Of a DNA stretch of 64,000 nucleotides, positions 48,389-59,784 are shown in pieces. The stretch lies in contig OY740765.1 of NCBI GenBank assembly GCA_963513935.1, positions 77,163,054-77,227,053 on the forward strand, read 5' to 3'. Both the position numbers and the translations under genes were made by a program. Origin of the DNA: Aphrophora alni (taxonomy: Eukaryota; Arthropoda; Insecta; Hemiptera; Aphrophoridae). The notes under the pieces are model-generated. The model saw only the letters and a list, made by a program, of their open reading frames with translations, was not told the origin of the DNA and did not search any database. Each line of letters begins with the position of its first letter. Positions within the stretch are counted from its first letter, which is position 1.

Positions 48389-49277
48389 CTTGTTTAAAAA
48401 CAATCTAACATTTTTATGTTTATTTTTATTAATTACAGTGTTACGAAACTCTCATGAATAACATAGCGTTCACTACACATTATCTGGGCTCATTTATCAA
48501 GCATGATTAAATAAAATATATCATTTTTATCTAGCTTTAACAAGTACAGGTTAAGAGCGTGATTAACATTTTAATTTGCCTTTAGCACATTGCAAATTGT
48601 TACTTGTAAAAATATTACTTTCTCACATATACGTCGTATAAAGAAAGTTATGTGGTTGGGTCGTATATGTTTTTAATTTAAAAACACAAACTAACAATTT
48701 ATATATATGTTACTTTTTTTAAATGCACCACAAAATATAGTGAAACTGTTTAAACTATCTTCGCACATTGCATATTGTTAAATTTGAAAATATAAGATGT
48801 TTTAGATATAAACTAATATAACAATTTTATATTGCTTAGTGAAGTACCTATTATGAGCATTATGAATAATTTAGCGGTTACTACCAGTACGGTCTATGAT
48901 TAGATCAGCAGTGTTTAAATATCATCTATCATTATTTTGTTGCTTTATCAAGTACGGTTTAAAAGTACAATGGAACTATTTAAATTACCCGGAGTTTACG
49001 GTAATGTTATGATCAATATCTAGCAAATTTATATACAATTATTTTACACTGCTCTATCAAGCACATGAGCTAAATGAAACTCTTTAAATATAGCGGTCCT
49101 TCGTCTGAAAATATATCTTGCATGTTTATATATTCTCTGACATATTTTTGTTGATTTATAAAGTTCAGCATAAGACTGTTATGAAACGTGTATGAATGGG
49201 ATTGAGAAATATGTATATTGTTCGTCTGAAAATATATCTTGCATATGTTCGAACGATTTGTTGGTCTATATTATAGT

Positions 49278-49811
49278 TTTCCGTTCGGCGGTGATACCCA
49301 GAGGATTAGGAGCGCTCTCGGAACTCAACTCACCTTCCCAACGCGCTCGCCGGACAGGCCGGTGGGGAAAAATGACTCACCTACTGGTGCTGTCCCACAG
49401 TACCAAAATTTTTTTTTAATTTAAAATTTTTATTTATTTTTATCAAGTTTGTTTAATTCTTCATAATATTCTAAAGAAAATAAGTCCAAACGCGATCAAA
49501 ATGCATCTGTATTATGTTATTATACTGTAGAATTAAAAGATAAAGAGCTCATGGTTTACTGTTATATAATTGAATGTTTTAAATCTAGTTTATGAAGCAT
49601 TTTGGTCGCATTTGGGCTCATTTTCCATAGAATTTTATGTAGAATTCACTAAACTTGAACTTTTTAAGTTTGAACTTGACATAAAAAAAGTTGTAGTAGT
49701 GTAGGACAGTGCCAGTAGGTGAGTCATTGTTTATGACCGGTCGTCCCGGCGAGGGTGAGTTGAGTTCCGAGAACGCCCCTAATCTGCTGGGTATCACCGC
49801 CGAACGGAAAG
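49278..49811. mobile_element. 534-bp foldback transposon-like element
   Basis: Terminal inverted repeats start TTTCCGTTCGGCGGTGATAC on both ends. The homologous arms (about 115-130 bp) include GAACTCAACTCACC and ATGACTCACCTACTGG. The interior continues the inversion (AAACGCGATCAAAATGC left, AAATGCGACCAAAATGC right on the opposite strand). Possible 8-bp target-site duplication: ATTATAGT (49270-49277) and ACTATAGT (49812-49819), one mismatch, which would fit a hAT-like mobiliser. No transposase. The terminal arms are GC-rich, unlike the satellite around it. Confidence 0.8.
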
Positions 49812-50239
49812 ACTATAGTACGGCATAAGAGTGTTATGAAACTTGTATGAATGGTATTATGCAAAGCGCACATTGTTCGTCTAAGAATATACCTTGGATG
49901 TTTACATACTGTATGAAATTTTTTTGTAGATTTATAAAGTATTGTTGCGAAACTTGTACGAATAGCATTGAGTAGTTCGTCGTTTATATACTTTATGAAA
50001 CGATTTGTTGATTTAAAAAGTACGGGATAAGAGTGTTATTAAACTTGTATGAATGGCATTGAGTAATATGTACATTGTTCGTCTGATAATATACCTTGGA
50101 TGTTTACATACCGTATGAAATGTTTTTGTTGATTTATAAAGTACAAAAGTGTTACGAAACTTGTACGAATATCATTGAGTAATTGTTCGTCTAAAATATA
50201 TATATATCTTGATTATATACTGGCTGAAATATTTATTTT

Positions 50240-50990
50240 AATAAACAGTGTAAAAATATTTCACTATATTTTTCTCATCGTCCATCACCAAAGGCAAATA
50301 AAACCCAACCAGAATTATTCGTCATTAAAAATGTCAGTTCGGTTGTTGTCAGTCAAAATGTGAAAATAAACCACAGGCGTCGTTTAAAAAAAAAGTATAA
50401 ACTTGATTTGCTTCAACCTTAAATTCGTTATCGACTAATTCGTATATACTGTAATTAAAATAGAACTTGTGATAACTGCGGTTAAGGTTCATTTTTGTTT
50501 TTCGTCATATCTGAACTATTTTACTTGTGAATTTGCACACGTATTTGGGCTAAGAAATTTCACATTTAAAACAAAATTTCTATGAAATTGTTTAAATGAA
50601 ATTAGATCATTTTAAGAAGTCTTTTATAAAAGCCACATGGTCGATTTTTTAGTTTTTTATGGAGAACGAGTTTTTTTAGAGACGGCGACAAAAAAATTTT
50701 TAAGCACTGGAAAAAATTTGATCAAAATAGGTTTTAACAATTTTGAGAAAGTTGTAATTTTTTTCATAGCATTTACCGAAATTTTAAGTTATCAACATTT
50801 TTTTTGTTTTAATAAAAGGTCCCGATATATAAAAATATACCCACATACCAAATATGATAAAAATGTGTCCACTCGGTTAGGGTGACACATAAGACAGACG
50901 ACAGACATACAGTCTACAGAGACAATTCCAAAAACTGCTTGTTTAGATTGAGAGGACCTCAATATCTCGACATCGGTTTTTTTGACCCGT
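50240..50990 (+). repeat. Dispersed repeat family B copy, nearly full length
   Basis: ATTCGTCATTAAAAATGTCA, GTCAGTCAAAATGTGAAAAT, GGTTAAGGTTCATTTTTGTT, GAGACGGCGACAAAAAAATT, TACCGAAATTTTAAGTTATC and GACAGACGACAGACATACAG follow the family order over about 750 bp. The frame at 50637-50885 within it is fortuitous. Confidence 0.75.
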
Positions 50991-51699
50991 AGCATAGCTT
51001 ACGGTACACTACGTACATGTGAAAATATAAAAGGTTATTAATTATAATACATTTATCATTATTTTATCGGACAAACTTTACAACACATTGTAAATTATCT
51101 TTCTCAATACAAAATTCACTCTTGGAGATAAATGATGCGTCTACTGAGATAGCCGGAGACAAATTATCGATATTAGCATACAGTGGTGAGTCATTGAGTG
51201 CATTGTTTAGATGTAATCTGCAATATTGATGTTGTTAAATCTATATAAGGTATATGGGTCTTTACTATTTCTTCATTGTGCTTACCTACTGTATACATTG
51301 TTCTGTCTGAGAATAAATGTCTAATAGCTGGTTGTACCTCGGTATGGATCAATATTTTGAACAATGAGAAATGTTAACAGCTTATTTTAATAAGATGATG
51401 ATGTCAAATTTGAACTGTATAAATTCAGTTTTGGGTAATATTTGTTTCCTTAATTAGAAAATACTGTAAATATTCATTAAATCAAAATCGCATCGTAATA
51501 TCCTTGTTCACATAGGTATAGTCTATGTATGTAGTATAGCAATGTCGTATTACATGTCATGTCTCCAAAATAATCTCAGTTATAACTAAGAATTCAGCTA
51601 CGAAGCATTTTTATAAAATAATTAATTTCTCAAAATCAATTTTTGTTTTTGTTGAAAGAGAAAAAAATGTATATACAAAGGAAAAAATCTTTTTTTATT
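50991..51699. other. AT-rich stretch, possibly very diverged satellite monomers at its left end
   Basis: GTGCATTGTTTAGATGTAAT (about 51198) faintly resembles the satellite. No gene. Confidence 0.35.
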
Positions 51700-51835
51700 T
51701 TTTATGCCTTATAAAAAAGAAGAAGAAAGGAGTATAAAATAAATACGCATAGCCTTTGAATAATAGCGTCAGGGTCGGGAAAGAACAAGAGTTGGTCAAA
51801 AGAGGACCGATAGGAAAGTTGAACGAAGAAAGGTT
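51700..51835 (-). repeat. Dispersed repeat family A, copy 7, minus strand
   Basis: On the minus strand: TCTTTCCCGACCCTGACGCT, ATTATTCAAAGGCTATGCGT and CTTCTTCTTTTTTATAAGGC match family order. The left family part is short. Confidence 0.65.
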
Positions 51836-51949
51836 AGATTCTTCTCAAAATCTGCGATTTCGTTTATATTTTAGTGAAATGTGAAGATGAATACTTTTTG
51901 TGCAAAATTAAGTTGAACAAAATATAGTGCAGAGATTAGGAAAAAACAA

Positions 51950-52170
51950 AAAAAAACCTTGAGTTTATAAAAAAACTCGAATTTAATCAAATATCACTTA
52001 CGCTTTATGCCACAATCTTAGCAAGTTTATGACCTTATTTAAATATATAAAGTTTTTCAAAGATGGGTTTTTTCAAAGACTTGTTCATTTTCACTTTTTG
52101 ATTGACAACTACAGTGACCATTAGTTTTGGGGATGGATGAGTAAAAAAATGTGTGCAATATTTTTCCTTT
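51950..52170 (-). repeat. Dispersed repeat family B copy, minus strand (5' part)
   Basis: On the minus strand: TATTGCACACATTTTTTTAC, CCATCCCCAAAACTAATGGT, CAATCAAAAAGTGAAAATGA and TATATATTTAAATAAGGTCA. It is inverted relative to the copy at 52385. Confidence 0.7.
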
Positions 52171-52384
52171 TAATTTCAGAATTGTATACGATACAGTTAT
52201 CTCTCGACGACTATATTTACTCGTATATAAGGCTAGAATCGTTCGAATACATTCTTACAAAATTGTCTATAAATTGATACAGTGCTCTCGGCAAGAACCA
52301 TCATTTTCTTAATATTTTCAACTACCTTTTAAACAAATATGGCTAACGTCATAACGATTGTAACAGTTACGATTATCAAACAAG

Positions 52385-53160
52385 ACATTATGCTACAAAT
52401 ACATTGCACAAACTTTCTCGCTCACCCATCCACACAACCAAACCTAATCGTCGCCAAAGTTATATTACGGTAGTTATCTATATAAGAAGTGAAACTGAAC
52501 TATGAACGCCATCTTTTAACACATAGTTTTATATTTAAATAAGGTCCTACACTTACATTGCTTGTATCATAACCTCAGCGTAACTCGTATTTGATTTAAA
52601 TTGACTCTTCAATGGCGGTGGAACAATGTTCGTGTTTTGTTTTTTGCATTTTATGAACAGTAATATTCTCATTTATTGTTTTTGTTTGGTTCAGTAATCT
52701 TCAAATTTCACTAAAATGTCTACGAAATCGCTAGAACCGATTTTGACGATTGAAGTATTCTAAAAAGACTCTCAAACCGGAATTATTTGAGAGATGGTGA
52801 ACAATACATTTTATTCGGTTCTTAGAAGCGAGACACTTGTACAAAATTTTCTCAAAATCTTTAGAGCCAATTTAAAAAAAAAAGTTAATTTGATATATAA
52901 CCAACCAAAACGTAATATATGCGTTATTGGTTCGTGTTTATATATAGTAGATACCTCCAAATTTTGAGCTATGAAAAACTGAAAACAACGTCCCGAGATT
53001 ATGGTCAAAATACGCTCAAATACAAAATTGGATTAAATTTGTGCACACGTTTGTAGAGACATACGACAGACGACAGCCATCATTCCAAAAATCAATTTTT
53101 TGGACAACGGGAACTTCAAAACAGACGAACCCACAAAAACACGTCATCGTTTTTACGCGA
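52385..53160 (+). repeat. Dispersed repeat family B copy, nearly full length
   Basis: ACATTGCACAAACTTTCTCG, AAGGTCCTACACTTACATTG, CAATGGCGGTGGAACAATG, GAGAGATGGTGAACAATACA, CTCCAAATTTTGAGCTATGA, GTCCCGAGATTATGGTC and ACGACAGACGACAGCC in order. A good reference copy. Confidence 0.8.
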
Positions 53161-53758
53161 TAAATAAAAATAAAACATTTCATGTTGCTTTATTGTTTTA
53201 AGTACTCACACAAAATCTTCCCTTCTTTTATAATGTTATAGCTGTTTCGATAATATACCATCATCAGACTAACAAAACGCATAACACTGACAATTAAACA
53301 CACTGCACAAAAACACATAAATTGATCGATACTTCAGTAGACGTCAAGATATAAACTGTTAGTTGTGTCCAGTTGTGACCGAATGCTGTAGTCGACTAGT
53401 GAGGTCAAATGATAAAAATCCTGTTAGCTTTTTGTGTTTGTTATCTATGATGGTGAGTGTGTCATACAAACAGTTGAATGCAAAATTGAGTTTAGCATTA
53501 AATAAACTATCTAGATTGGTTTTAAATTGTTTGTTTCATCTAATAAATTCATAGTTCCATATTGGTTTACTATATGTATTGTTTATACCGGTAAAACCAT
53601 TGTCTTAATTATTCATGAAATTTACGTATTCAAAATACTGAGCTTGTTTTTATGACAGAAGTACTGATGACCATAACCAATAACCTGCTGTTAATGATCG
53701 AGGAACGTTGGTTAAAATGATATACAAAAGTGACAAAACCCTCTGTGCTTCGTCAGAT

Positions 53759-53803
<45 letters not shown>

Positions 53804-54000
53804 ATTCCCAGTCATTATTTGTGCTTTAACATGTTAACAATTTATATAATTTGGAACAACAAAGTTCAATTGGGCTAAACATACTGTGGTGCCTTGACAT
53901 AGCATGTTTGAATTGCTTTCTCCATATACGAAGCTTTATTATGGTTAAACCTGACACTATTCTTGAAAATACAGAAAAGGTAATTTTATTTATCAAAAGG
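53161..54000. other. AT-rich stretch with an (AT)n run, up to the gap
   Basis: (AT)20 at 53762-53801. The words GTTTCGATAATATACCATCATCAG (about 53233; split here for description only by family) resemble those at foldback-element ends but no partner arm was found. No gene. Confidence 0.4.
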
Positions 54001-54200
54001 NNNNNNNNNNNNNNNNNNNNNNNNNNNNNNNNNNNNNNNNNNNNNNNNNNNNNNNNNNNNNNNNNNNNNNNNNNNNNNNNNNNNNNNNNNNNNNNNNNNN
54101 NNNNNNNNNNNNNNNNNNNNNNNNNNNNNNNNNNNNNNNNNNNNNNNNNNNNNNNNNNNNNNNNNNNNNNNNNNNNNNNNNNNNNNNNNNNNNNNNNNNN
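54001..54200. other. Assembly gap, 200 N
   Basis: Run of exactly 200 undetermined bases, probably a default-size scaffold gap, bordered on the right by a (GA)n run that may have stopped the assembly. Confidence 0.99.
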
Positions 54201-54206
54201 AGAGAG

Positions 54207-54254
<48 letters not shown>
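54201..54254. repeat. (AG)n microsatellite at the gap edge
   Basis: AG run with one interruption (AGAAGAG). Its true length is unknown because it abuts the gap. Confidence 0.97.
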
Positions 54255-54258
<4 letters not shown>

Positions 54259-55641
54259 GGAACAGAATGAATTTTAAGCGAGCCAGGCCTGTATTTATAG
54301 GACATTTGGAGCGGCTTGCGCATGTCCCCTATTCTGTATGGCTTTGTCTCTCTCAGTGGTCTCCCTATCGCTGTGCGTTATTTATTTACAACGAATATAG
54401 TATAACAAATTTCACTTCACACAATTATAGAATTTAACTTTCTTTTAATTAATTATTCATAACATTGAGTTTTAAAATCTTTTACAATATAAAATCAATT
54501 ATTGTCCAAATCTGATGCACTTTATACTCATACACTAATGTCTTAACCTACTACTTATTCTAAGTACATAGTTAAAAAAAATTCTAATTCTACCATGTCT
54601 TAACCTAAATTAATAAAGAAATAAGAGTGCATCATATTTTTACTTTTAAATTTTTTACTTTTAATTTATTATTATAAAATGCTCCGGCTAACTGAAATGT
54701 ACTATTAATTTAATTTATTTAATTTCTCTTTACGGGTTCGTGAGGTTCTTTGGTGACTATAATTTACATATAAATTAGAATTTGGTGGTAGTTTATTTAA
54801 TTGAGATTGTCCATTAATTTTTACTTATCGCTTGGAAGTTTTTCACTGCTCCGATGTTCCTGGTTCCGTACACGTGGTTCCCGTGTAGACTGCCAGTAGA
54901 TGGATCGATTTGCCTTGATCTTTTCGACGAATCTTCTTTTCTTCTTACACTTATTTCTCACTCACTTTCGTGACGACGATTACTTTAATTTATTGTATTA
55001 ATATTCCTGTTCAAACACTTTTATAACGACGCAAATTTCTCACTCTCTTTTATGACGACGATTATCTTTGAAACTATTCTTCGGAGATTATTATTAATAC
55101 TTATAAAAAAAAAAAACGACGCAGATACTATTTTACTTTGACGTTTGATCTCGGCTAAACATTTCACAACGATCTTCTTGTGTACTAAAGGAACACTTGC
55201 TCCGGAACTCCCTCCTTCAATCAGTAACAACCAAAAAGAAAGAACCTCGTGCGCCTCTCTTCAACCCCTATTTATAAGTTCTAATTTCAAATGCTTTCTT
55301 CCGATCCTCTTCCTTCATTGGCTTATTTTAAATCTTGTACGTTATTTCGAGACTGACGCAATTTCTTTCATTGGTCCATTTCAAACATTATTAGTTAAAG
55401 GCATTGACTTTTGAAATGGTTTATTTGACTTCTTCAGATCCGTGACTAATGTTAGAATAGTTTTTCTAGCTGTCAACCCTTTCAACTCTTTACAATTTAT
55501 GGCCTGCCGAGCACTGACCTTTTGGGAGCCCTCTATTTCGTTATAATAGACTACAAACAATTACAATTAAATAGAAATATATCTATATCTGTACAACTTA
55601 ATTTCGCGTTAACGATAAAAAAGAGGTAGCGTGTCGCTACA
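54255..55641 (-). mobile_element. LTR-like region on the minus strand with two TATA boxes
   Basis: The minus strand starts at 55641 with TGTAGCGACACGCTACC, which contains the hairpin GTAGCG-ACA-CGCTAC and is the kind of TG start seen in LTRs. About 365 bases later is CTTATAAATAGGGG (TATAAATA, 55269-55276). A second promoter-like block further on reads CCTATAAATACAGG (54292-54299), followed by TTCATTCTGTTCCACAG. Direct near-repeats with CGACG words lie between them (54970-55115). I infer one or two LTRs or promoter regions; no coding region, LTR 3' end or primer binding site could be fixed. Confidence 0.35.
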
Positions 55642-55865
55642 ATACCCGTAAATACAATATAAATATTTTTTATTTGCGCAGGTTTCTATGTAGGTGGGTA
55701 AGGGGTTAAAAAAGATCTTAGTTGTAAGATAAGTGTAAAATATCTTAAACATTTTAGCTTAAGTCTAGGAACTATACCATCGGAAAAACTACGTAAATTT
55801 TCTAATCTATGTCCTAACAAATTGGCTCCACTCCCACTCCTAACATAAAACATTTTTAGTTAATA
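55642..55865. other. AT-rich spacer
   Basis: Nothing recognised. Confidence 0.5.
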
Positions 55866-56370
55866 TACACTGTTCAGAAAATGTTCCATCTGTCGGCCAT
55901 TTTGTGTGTGTGTTTTTTTTTTTTTTTTTTTTTAAATAATGTGAGCTTTTGAAATATTAATATTTCGAGTCTTAAGTTTTTGTACACATTTTTCATACAG
56001 CAGTTTACCAGTATAACAAGAATCAAAACTTATAAATTTTCAAAATAGAGGTCGTTTACCTTTTATTTACAGGTAATGGTTTTAGAGATATTCAATATTA
56101 TAAATTCCAATACCATTTCGACAATTTATAAAATAAAGTTTTGATTCTTGATATACTCATATAATGTAGCATGAAAAAATGTGTATACCAAATTTAAACT
56201 TGAAATCTTTATGATTTCAAAAGCTATAATTGGTCTTTTTTAAACACAAAATGGCCGATAGATGGAAAAACTATGCGTTTCCGAGCTATGTTTATAGGAA
56301 CTTTTTTATTTATTTTAACCCATCTAACCACCACTTAAACTTTGGCATGACATTTTCTGAACATTCTGTA
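55866..56370. mobile_element. 505-bp foldback MITE with Tc1/mariner-like ends
   Basis: Ends read TACACTGTTCAGAAAATG and, on the opposite strand, TACAGAATGTTCAGAAAATG, flanked by TA on both sides as expected for Tc1/mariner mobilisation. Internally the two halves are inverted copies: CCATCTGTCGGCCATTTTGT / CCATCTATCGGCCATTTTGT, AGCTTTTGAAAT, TACACATTTTTCAT and CAAGAATCAAAACTT in the same order. Centre near 56090. A T21 run (55913-55933) lies in the left arm. No transposase. Confidence 0.85.
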
Positions 56371-56714
56371 TAAGTTAAAACATACATGTTGTCCCTGAAT
56401 AGTTTAATAAAATACATAAATTATTTCAAAATTCTGGTTTTTTGTATTACCTGTACAGAAAAATAGTGTACTAACTTGGTAACTACGGAACTAATAAATA
56501 TATCAGGAACTTGACCCGATAACATATTTGATTATGAAATAAAAAGTCATTAAAATCGGATCAGCGGTTCTCGACTTAACAGAGGGACATTACGTTTAAT
56601 AAAATGTACAGATAATAGGAAATATTCCTATATATTTCTTAAACACTATCTACCTGTTTCGTACAGTTTTAAATTTTCTGTGTCATTAGAAGTAACAATT
56701 TGTTTTTATTAATT
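56371..56714. other. AT-rich spacer, no gene seen
   Basis: Nothing recognised. Confidence 0.5.
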
Positions 56715-57860
56715 AAATAAACTGTGCAAAAACATTGCACAAACTTTCTCATTCACTCATCTCCAAAACTAAATAAAAACGATCAAAATCTAATCGTCAT
56801 CATAAATGACAGTTCAGTAGTTGATAAAATGAACCATGGACGCCGGCAACCTGTCCTCGATGTAAAATGTATTGCAGTAATTAACTAACAGCTTTTAACG
56901 GTGGTCAAGGTCGATTTATGTTTTTTTTACCGATTACTTCTGTACCGTTGTATTATTTTATTTTACGATTTTCGACACAGTTTTAGGTTTATTTTCCACA
57001 CAAGTTTAGGTTCATTTTCCACACAGGTTTAGGTTCATTTTCGACACAGGTTTAGGTTCATTTTCCACACAGGTTTAGGTTCATTTTCCACACAGGTTTA
57101 GGATAATTTTCCACACAGGTTTAGGTTCATTTTCCACACAGGTTTAGATTCATTTTCCACACAGGTTTTGGTTTATTTTCCACACGGGTTTAGGTTTATT
57201 TTCCACACAGGTTTAGGTTCATTTTCCAGGTTCATTTTCCACACAGGTTTAGGTTCATTTTCCACACAGGTTTAGGTTCATTTTCCACACAGGTTTAGAT
57301 TCATTTTCCACACAGGTTTTGGTTTATTTTCCACACGGGTTTAGGTTTATTTTCCACACAGGTTTAGGTTCATTTTCCAGATTCATTTTCCACACAGGTT
57401 TAGGTTCATTTTCCACACAGGTTTAGGTTTATTTTCCACACTGGTTTAGGTTCATTCATTTTTACATTTCATAAAACAATTAACTACTTCGTTATAACAA
57501 CACCCCATGGCAGATATTTTTTTAAACCGATAACTCACGAACCAGCATTTTTGAAGAGATGGCGACCAGTACGCAACTTGAGCAAAAGTTAGCCAAATCT
57601 TTAGAGCCGATTTTAAAGATAATCTTAATTTTGTGTTTTCCAATTTTGAGTTATTAAAAGAAATAAATGAACATCCCGAGATTTAGCCAAAATAAACCCA
57701 CGTACAAAATTTGATTAAAGTCTGTGCGGGCTTAGGTTGTAGAGCACTGCACATGCGACAGACAGACATCATTCCAAAATTCACTCTTTTTCACTCGAAG
57801 TCCTCAAAACACGACTCTGATTTTCTTAACCTTATTACTTTCTCTACACTGCCTATATGT
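56715..57860 (+). repeat. Dispersed repeat family B copy with an internal minisatellite
   Basis: Family start ACATTGCACAAACTTTCTCA (56734), then GGTGGTCAAGGTCGATTTAT, the minisatellite, AAACCGATAACTCACGAACC, GAGATGGCGACCAGTACGC, CCAATTTTGAGTTATTAAAA, GTAGAGCACTGCACATGCGA and CAGACAGACATCATTCCAAA. Confidence 0.8.
56975..57460 (+). repeat. 23-bp minisatellite, about 21 units, with a 151-bp higher-order repeat
   Basis: Unit ACACAGGTTTAGGTTCATTT + TCC. A distinctive series of variants (TTTAGATTCA, then TTTTGGTTTA, then ACACGGGTTT) starts at 57141 and again at 57292, 151 bases later. Each block ends with a shortened unit (TTCCAGGTTC at 57226, TTCCAGATTC at 57376). Confidence 0.9.
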
Positions 57861-58076
57861 GAGAGAGTAAATAATACATTTAGTCTATAAATTACTTTGT
57901 CAACTATTTTCATTCAGAGTTATTACGTTTTCATCAGCGGCACCATTCGTCATTAGGATATAAATTGTGATCAGTATACATCACACACAGCTCTAACACT
58001 GACGCGAATCAATGTTATAATAAATAAGATACGAAAAACTAAAGGTTGAAAGACATGTCTTCTATTCATTCACTAG
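57861..58076. other. Unassigned AT-rich sequence
   Basis: Nothing recognised. Confidence 0.5.
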
Positions 58077-58275
58077 TTAAATAGTCTGCTTCTCGGTAAA
58101 TCTACAACAGAATGAGTTTAAACTTATTACAAAATATATACTTAGTTTGAAATAAAATAAAATAAATTGTTAAATAGTCTGCTTCTAATCTTGGTAAATT
58201 TACAACAGAAATCTTTGTTCAATCATCTATATTTCCACTTATTACAAAATATATACTATGCACTAAGTTTGCAGT
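58077..58275 (+). repeat. Imperfect tandem duplication, about 95-105 bp
   Basis: GTTAAATAGTCTGCTTCT occurs at about 58076 and 58169. Each copy is followed by GGTAAAT-TACAACAGAA and later CTTATTACAAAATATATACT. Confidence 0.8.
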
Positions 58276-58539
58276 AAATTTAATTTCATTGTTGATGAAA
58301 TTATCGATTCCCTTAAGTAAACTAATGTTTGTAAAACATTTAATCGTTTGACTGTTGTGCAAAAATTTCCCTATTCCTCTTAATTAAATGTCCAGTTTTT
58401 ATTAAACCGTCATCAAAGGTTGAGCGGTTTCTTTAATGTTTCTAATCAAATGATATTAAATTTATCCATTTTAATATGTACATTAAACATGAAGAGTTTA
58501 ACAAATAATATCACACTTTCAAGCAGAAACACAAACAGT
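58276..58539. other. Unassigned AT-rich sequence
   Basis: Nothing recognised. Confidence 0.5.
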
Positions 58540-59170
58540 AAAAACTAATAAATTTTCTCATTCACACATCCCCAAATCCAAATAACCATGGACACAGTGT
58601 TGTTCAAAAACTATTTATATATTTAAATAAATGCTGACACTTGTTTCGCTAGTTCACATAAACATGTCCTCAGTGTAAGTGGTATTTAACTAAAATCCAG
58701 CTTTAATGACGGCGATCAAGGTTCATTTTATTTTTTTTACGAACTATTCTTGAACTGTAAAATTTTTGACTTGCTTTTTTGCATACAAGTAAGTGTCGAA
58801 TTTCATTACAATTTTAATAAAATCGGTTGATCTCATTTTGGAAAAAAAAGGTTTTTATAACAGCACTATTTTTGTTTTCACCGATAAATTAACCAACATT
58901 TTTGGTGAGATGGTGACAAATATGTTTTATTTGAATCTTTAGAGACTACACTTCATGAAAATTTGATGAAATCGTTAGAAACGGTTTGAGAAAGTGTTTT
59001 TTTTTATGACAGCTACCCCCAAATTTTGAGTTATTCATAAAATTAAAAAAAGTCCCGAGATTTGGTCACATACAAAATCATTTGTTTAAAATCTCTCCAC
59101 GCGTTTTGGCTGTAGGGCGCTGCACATAAAACACGACAGAAAGTAGCCTACATATTGCGACAAAGAATCA
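58540..59170 (+). repeat. Dispersed repeat family B copy
   Basis: AATTTTCTCATTCACACATC, TTAATGACGGCGATCAAGGT, GAGATGGTGACAAATATGTT, CCCCAAATTTTGAGTTATTC, AGTCCCGAGATTTGGTC, GGCTGTAGGGCGCTGCACAT and ACACGACAGAAAG in family order. Confidence 0.8.
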
Positions 59171-59784
59171 AAAGCTTACTACAAATATACAAAAAAATCC
59201 GTATATTTTTTATTTCTAATTCATATTTACAACATCAGATAAAGGAACAATTCCATCCCTACATCTTACGGGCTTTCGAAATCCCAGTTGTTCATCTTGA
59301 TTGAGTTAACGCTTGATTTTTAACTGGTTCATTTAAAAGCTATGACGAAATTCTTGAATTTTAACAACGTTCTTGATGTAGTTAGTTTCCTCTGTAGTTA
59401 GTTGCTTTGAGTGGCTCTGCTTTCTTATACTCATATATCATTTTTAATTTAATTTTCTCCCAGATATCAGGAACCTTTGCTTATTGTTAAACAAACTTAT
59501 TTATGCAAACAGTGTACCCAATTCGGTTGGAGCGATTTGAAGCACTCGTTTATGATGCCTTCACTAAATGGAGACTTATCCTTCTGGTATTATTTTACTT
59601 GATTTACTACTAATCAAGTTATGCCTTTAAGGTTAAAACAGTGTGACTGTTACACACAAAAGGATTAACTATTAATTTGACAGGTTCTTTCAAAAAACTG
59701 TTTATTATGTTTTAACATCAATTGAGAATATTTCAATGACGAAATTATTTCGTATTTTATTTACTTTCGTTTAAAATTCTTGAC
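59171..59784. other. Unassigned sequence, no gene seen
   Basis: Nothing recognised. Confidence 0.5.

Larger units (their letters stand above)
47253..50240 (+). repeat. Diverged satellite monomers, right halo
   Basis: Monomers resume immediately after the core but diverged (ATCTACGGTGTTAGATACAA at about 47680, GTTATGAAACTCTTTAAATA at about 47840, TGTTATGAAACTTGTATGAA at about 49834). The far right contains a subfamily with TTGTTCGTCTGAAAATATAT. Two foldback elements and a TA run are inserted. Confidence 0.8.

Noticed and set aside
49192..49424. Two overlapping frames of 61-75 residues
   Set aside because: They lie in the GC-rich left arm of a foldback element and have no counterpart in the other arm.
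53826..54323. Frames of 139 and 165 residues spanning the gap
   Set aside because: They pass through 200 undetermined bases and a (GA)n run; not interpretable.
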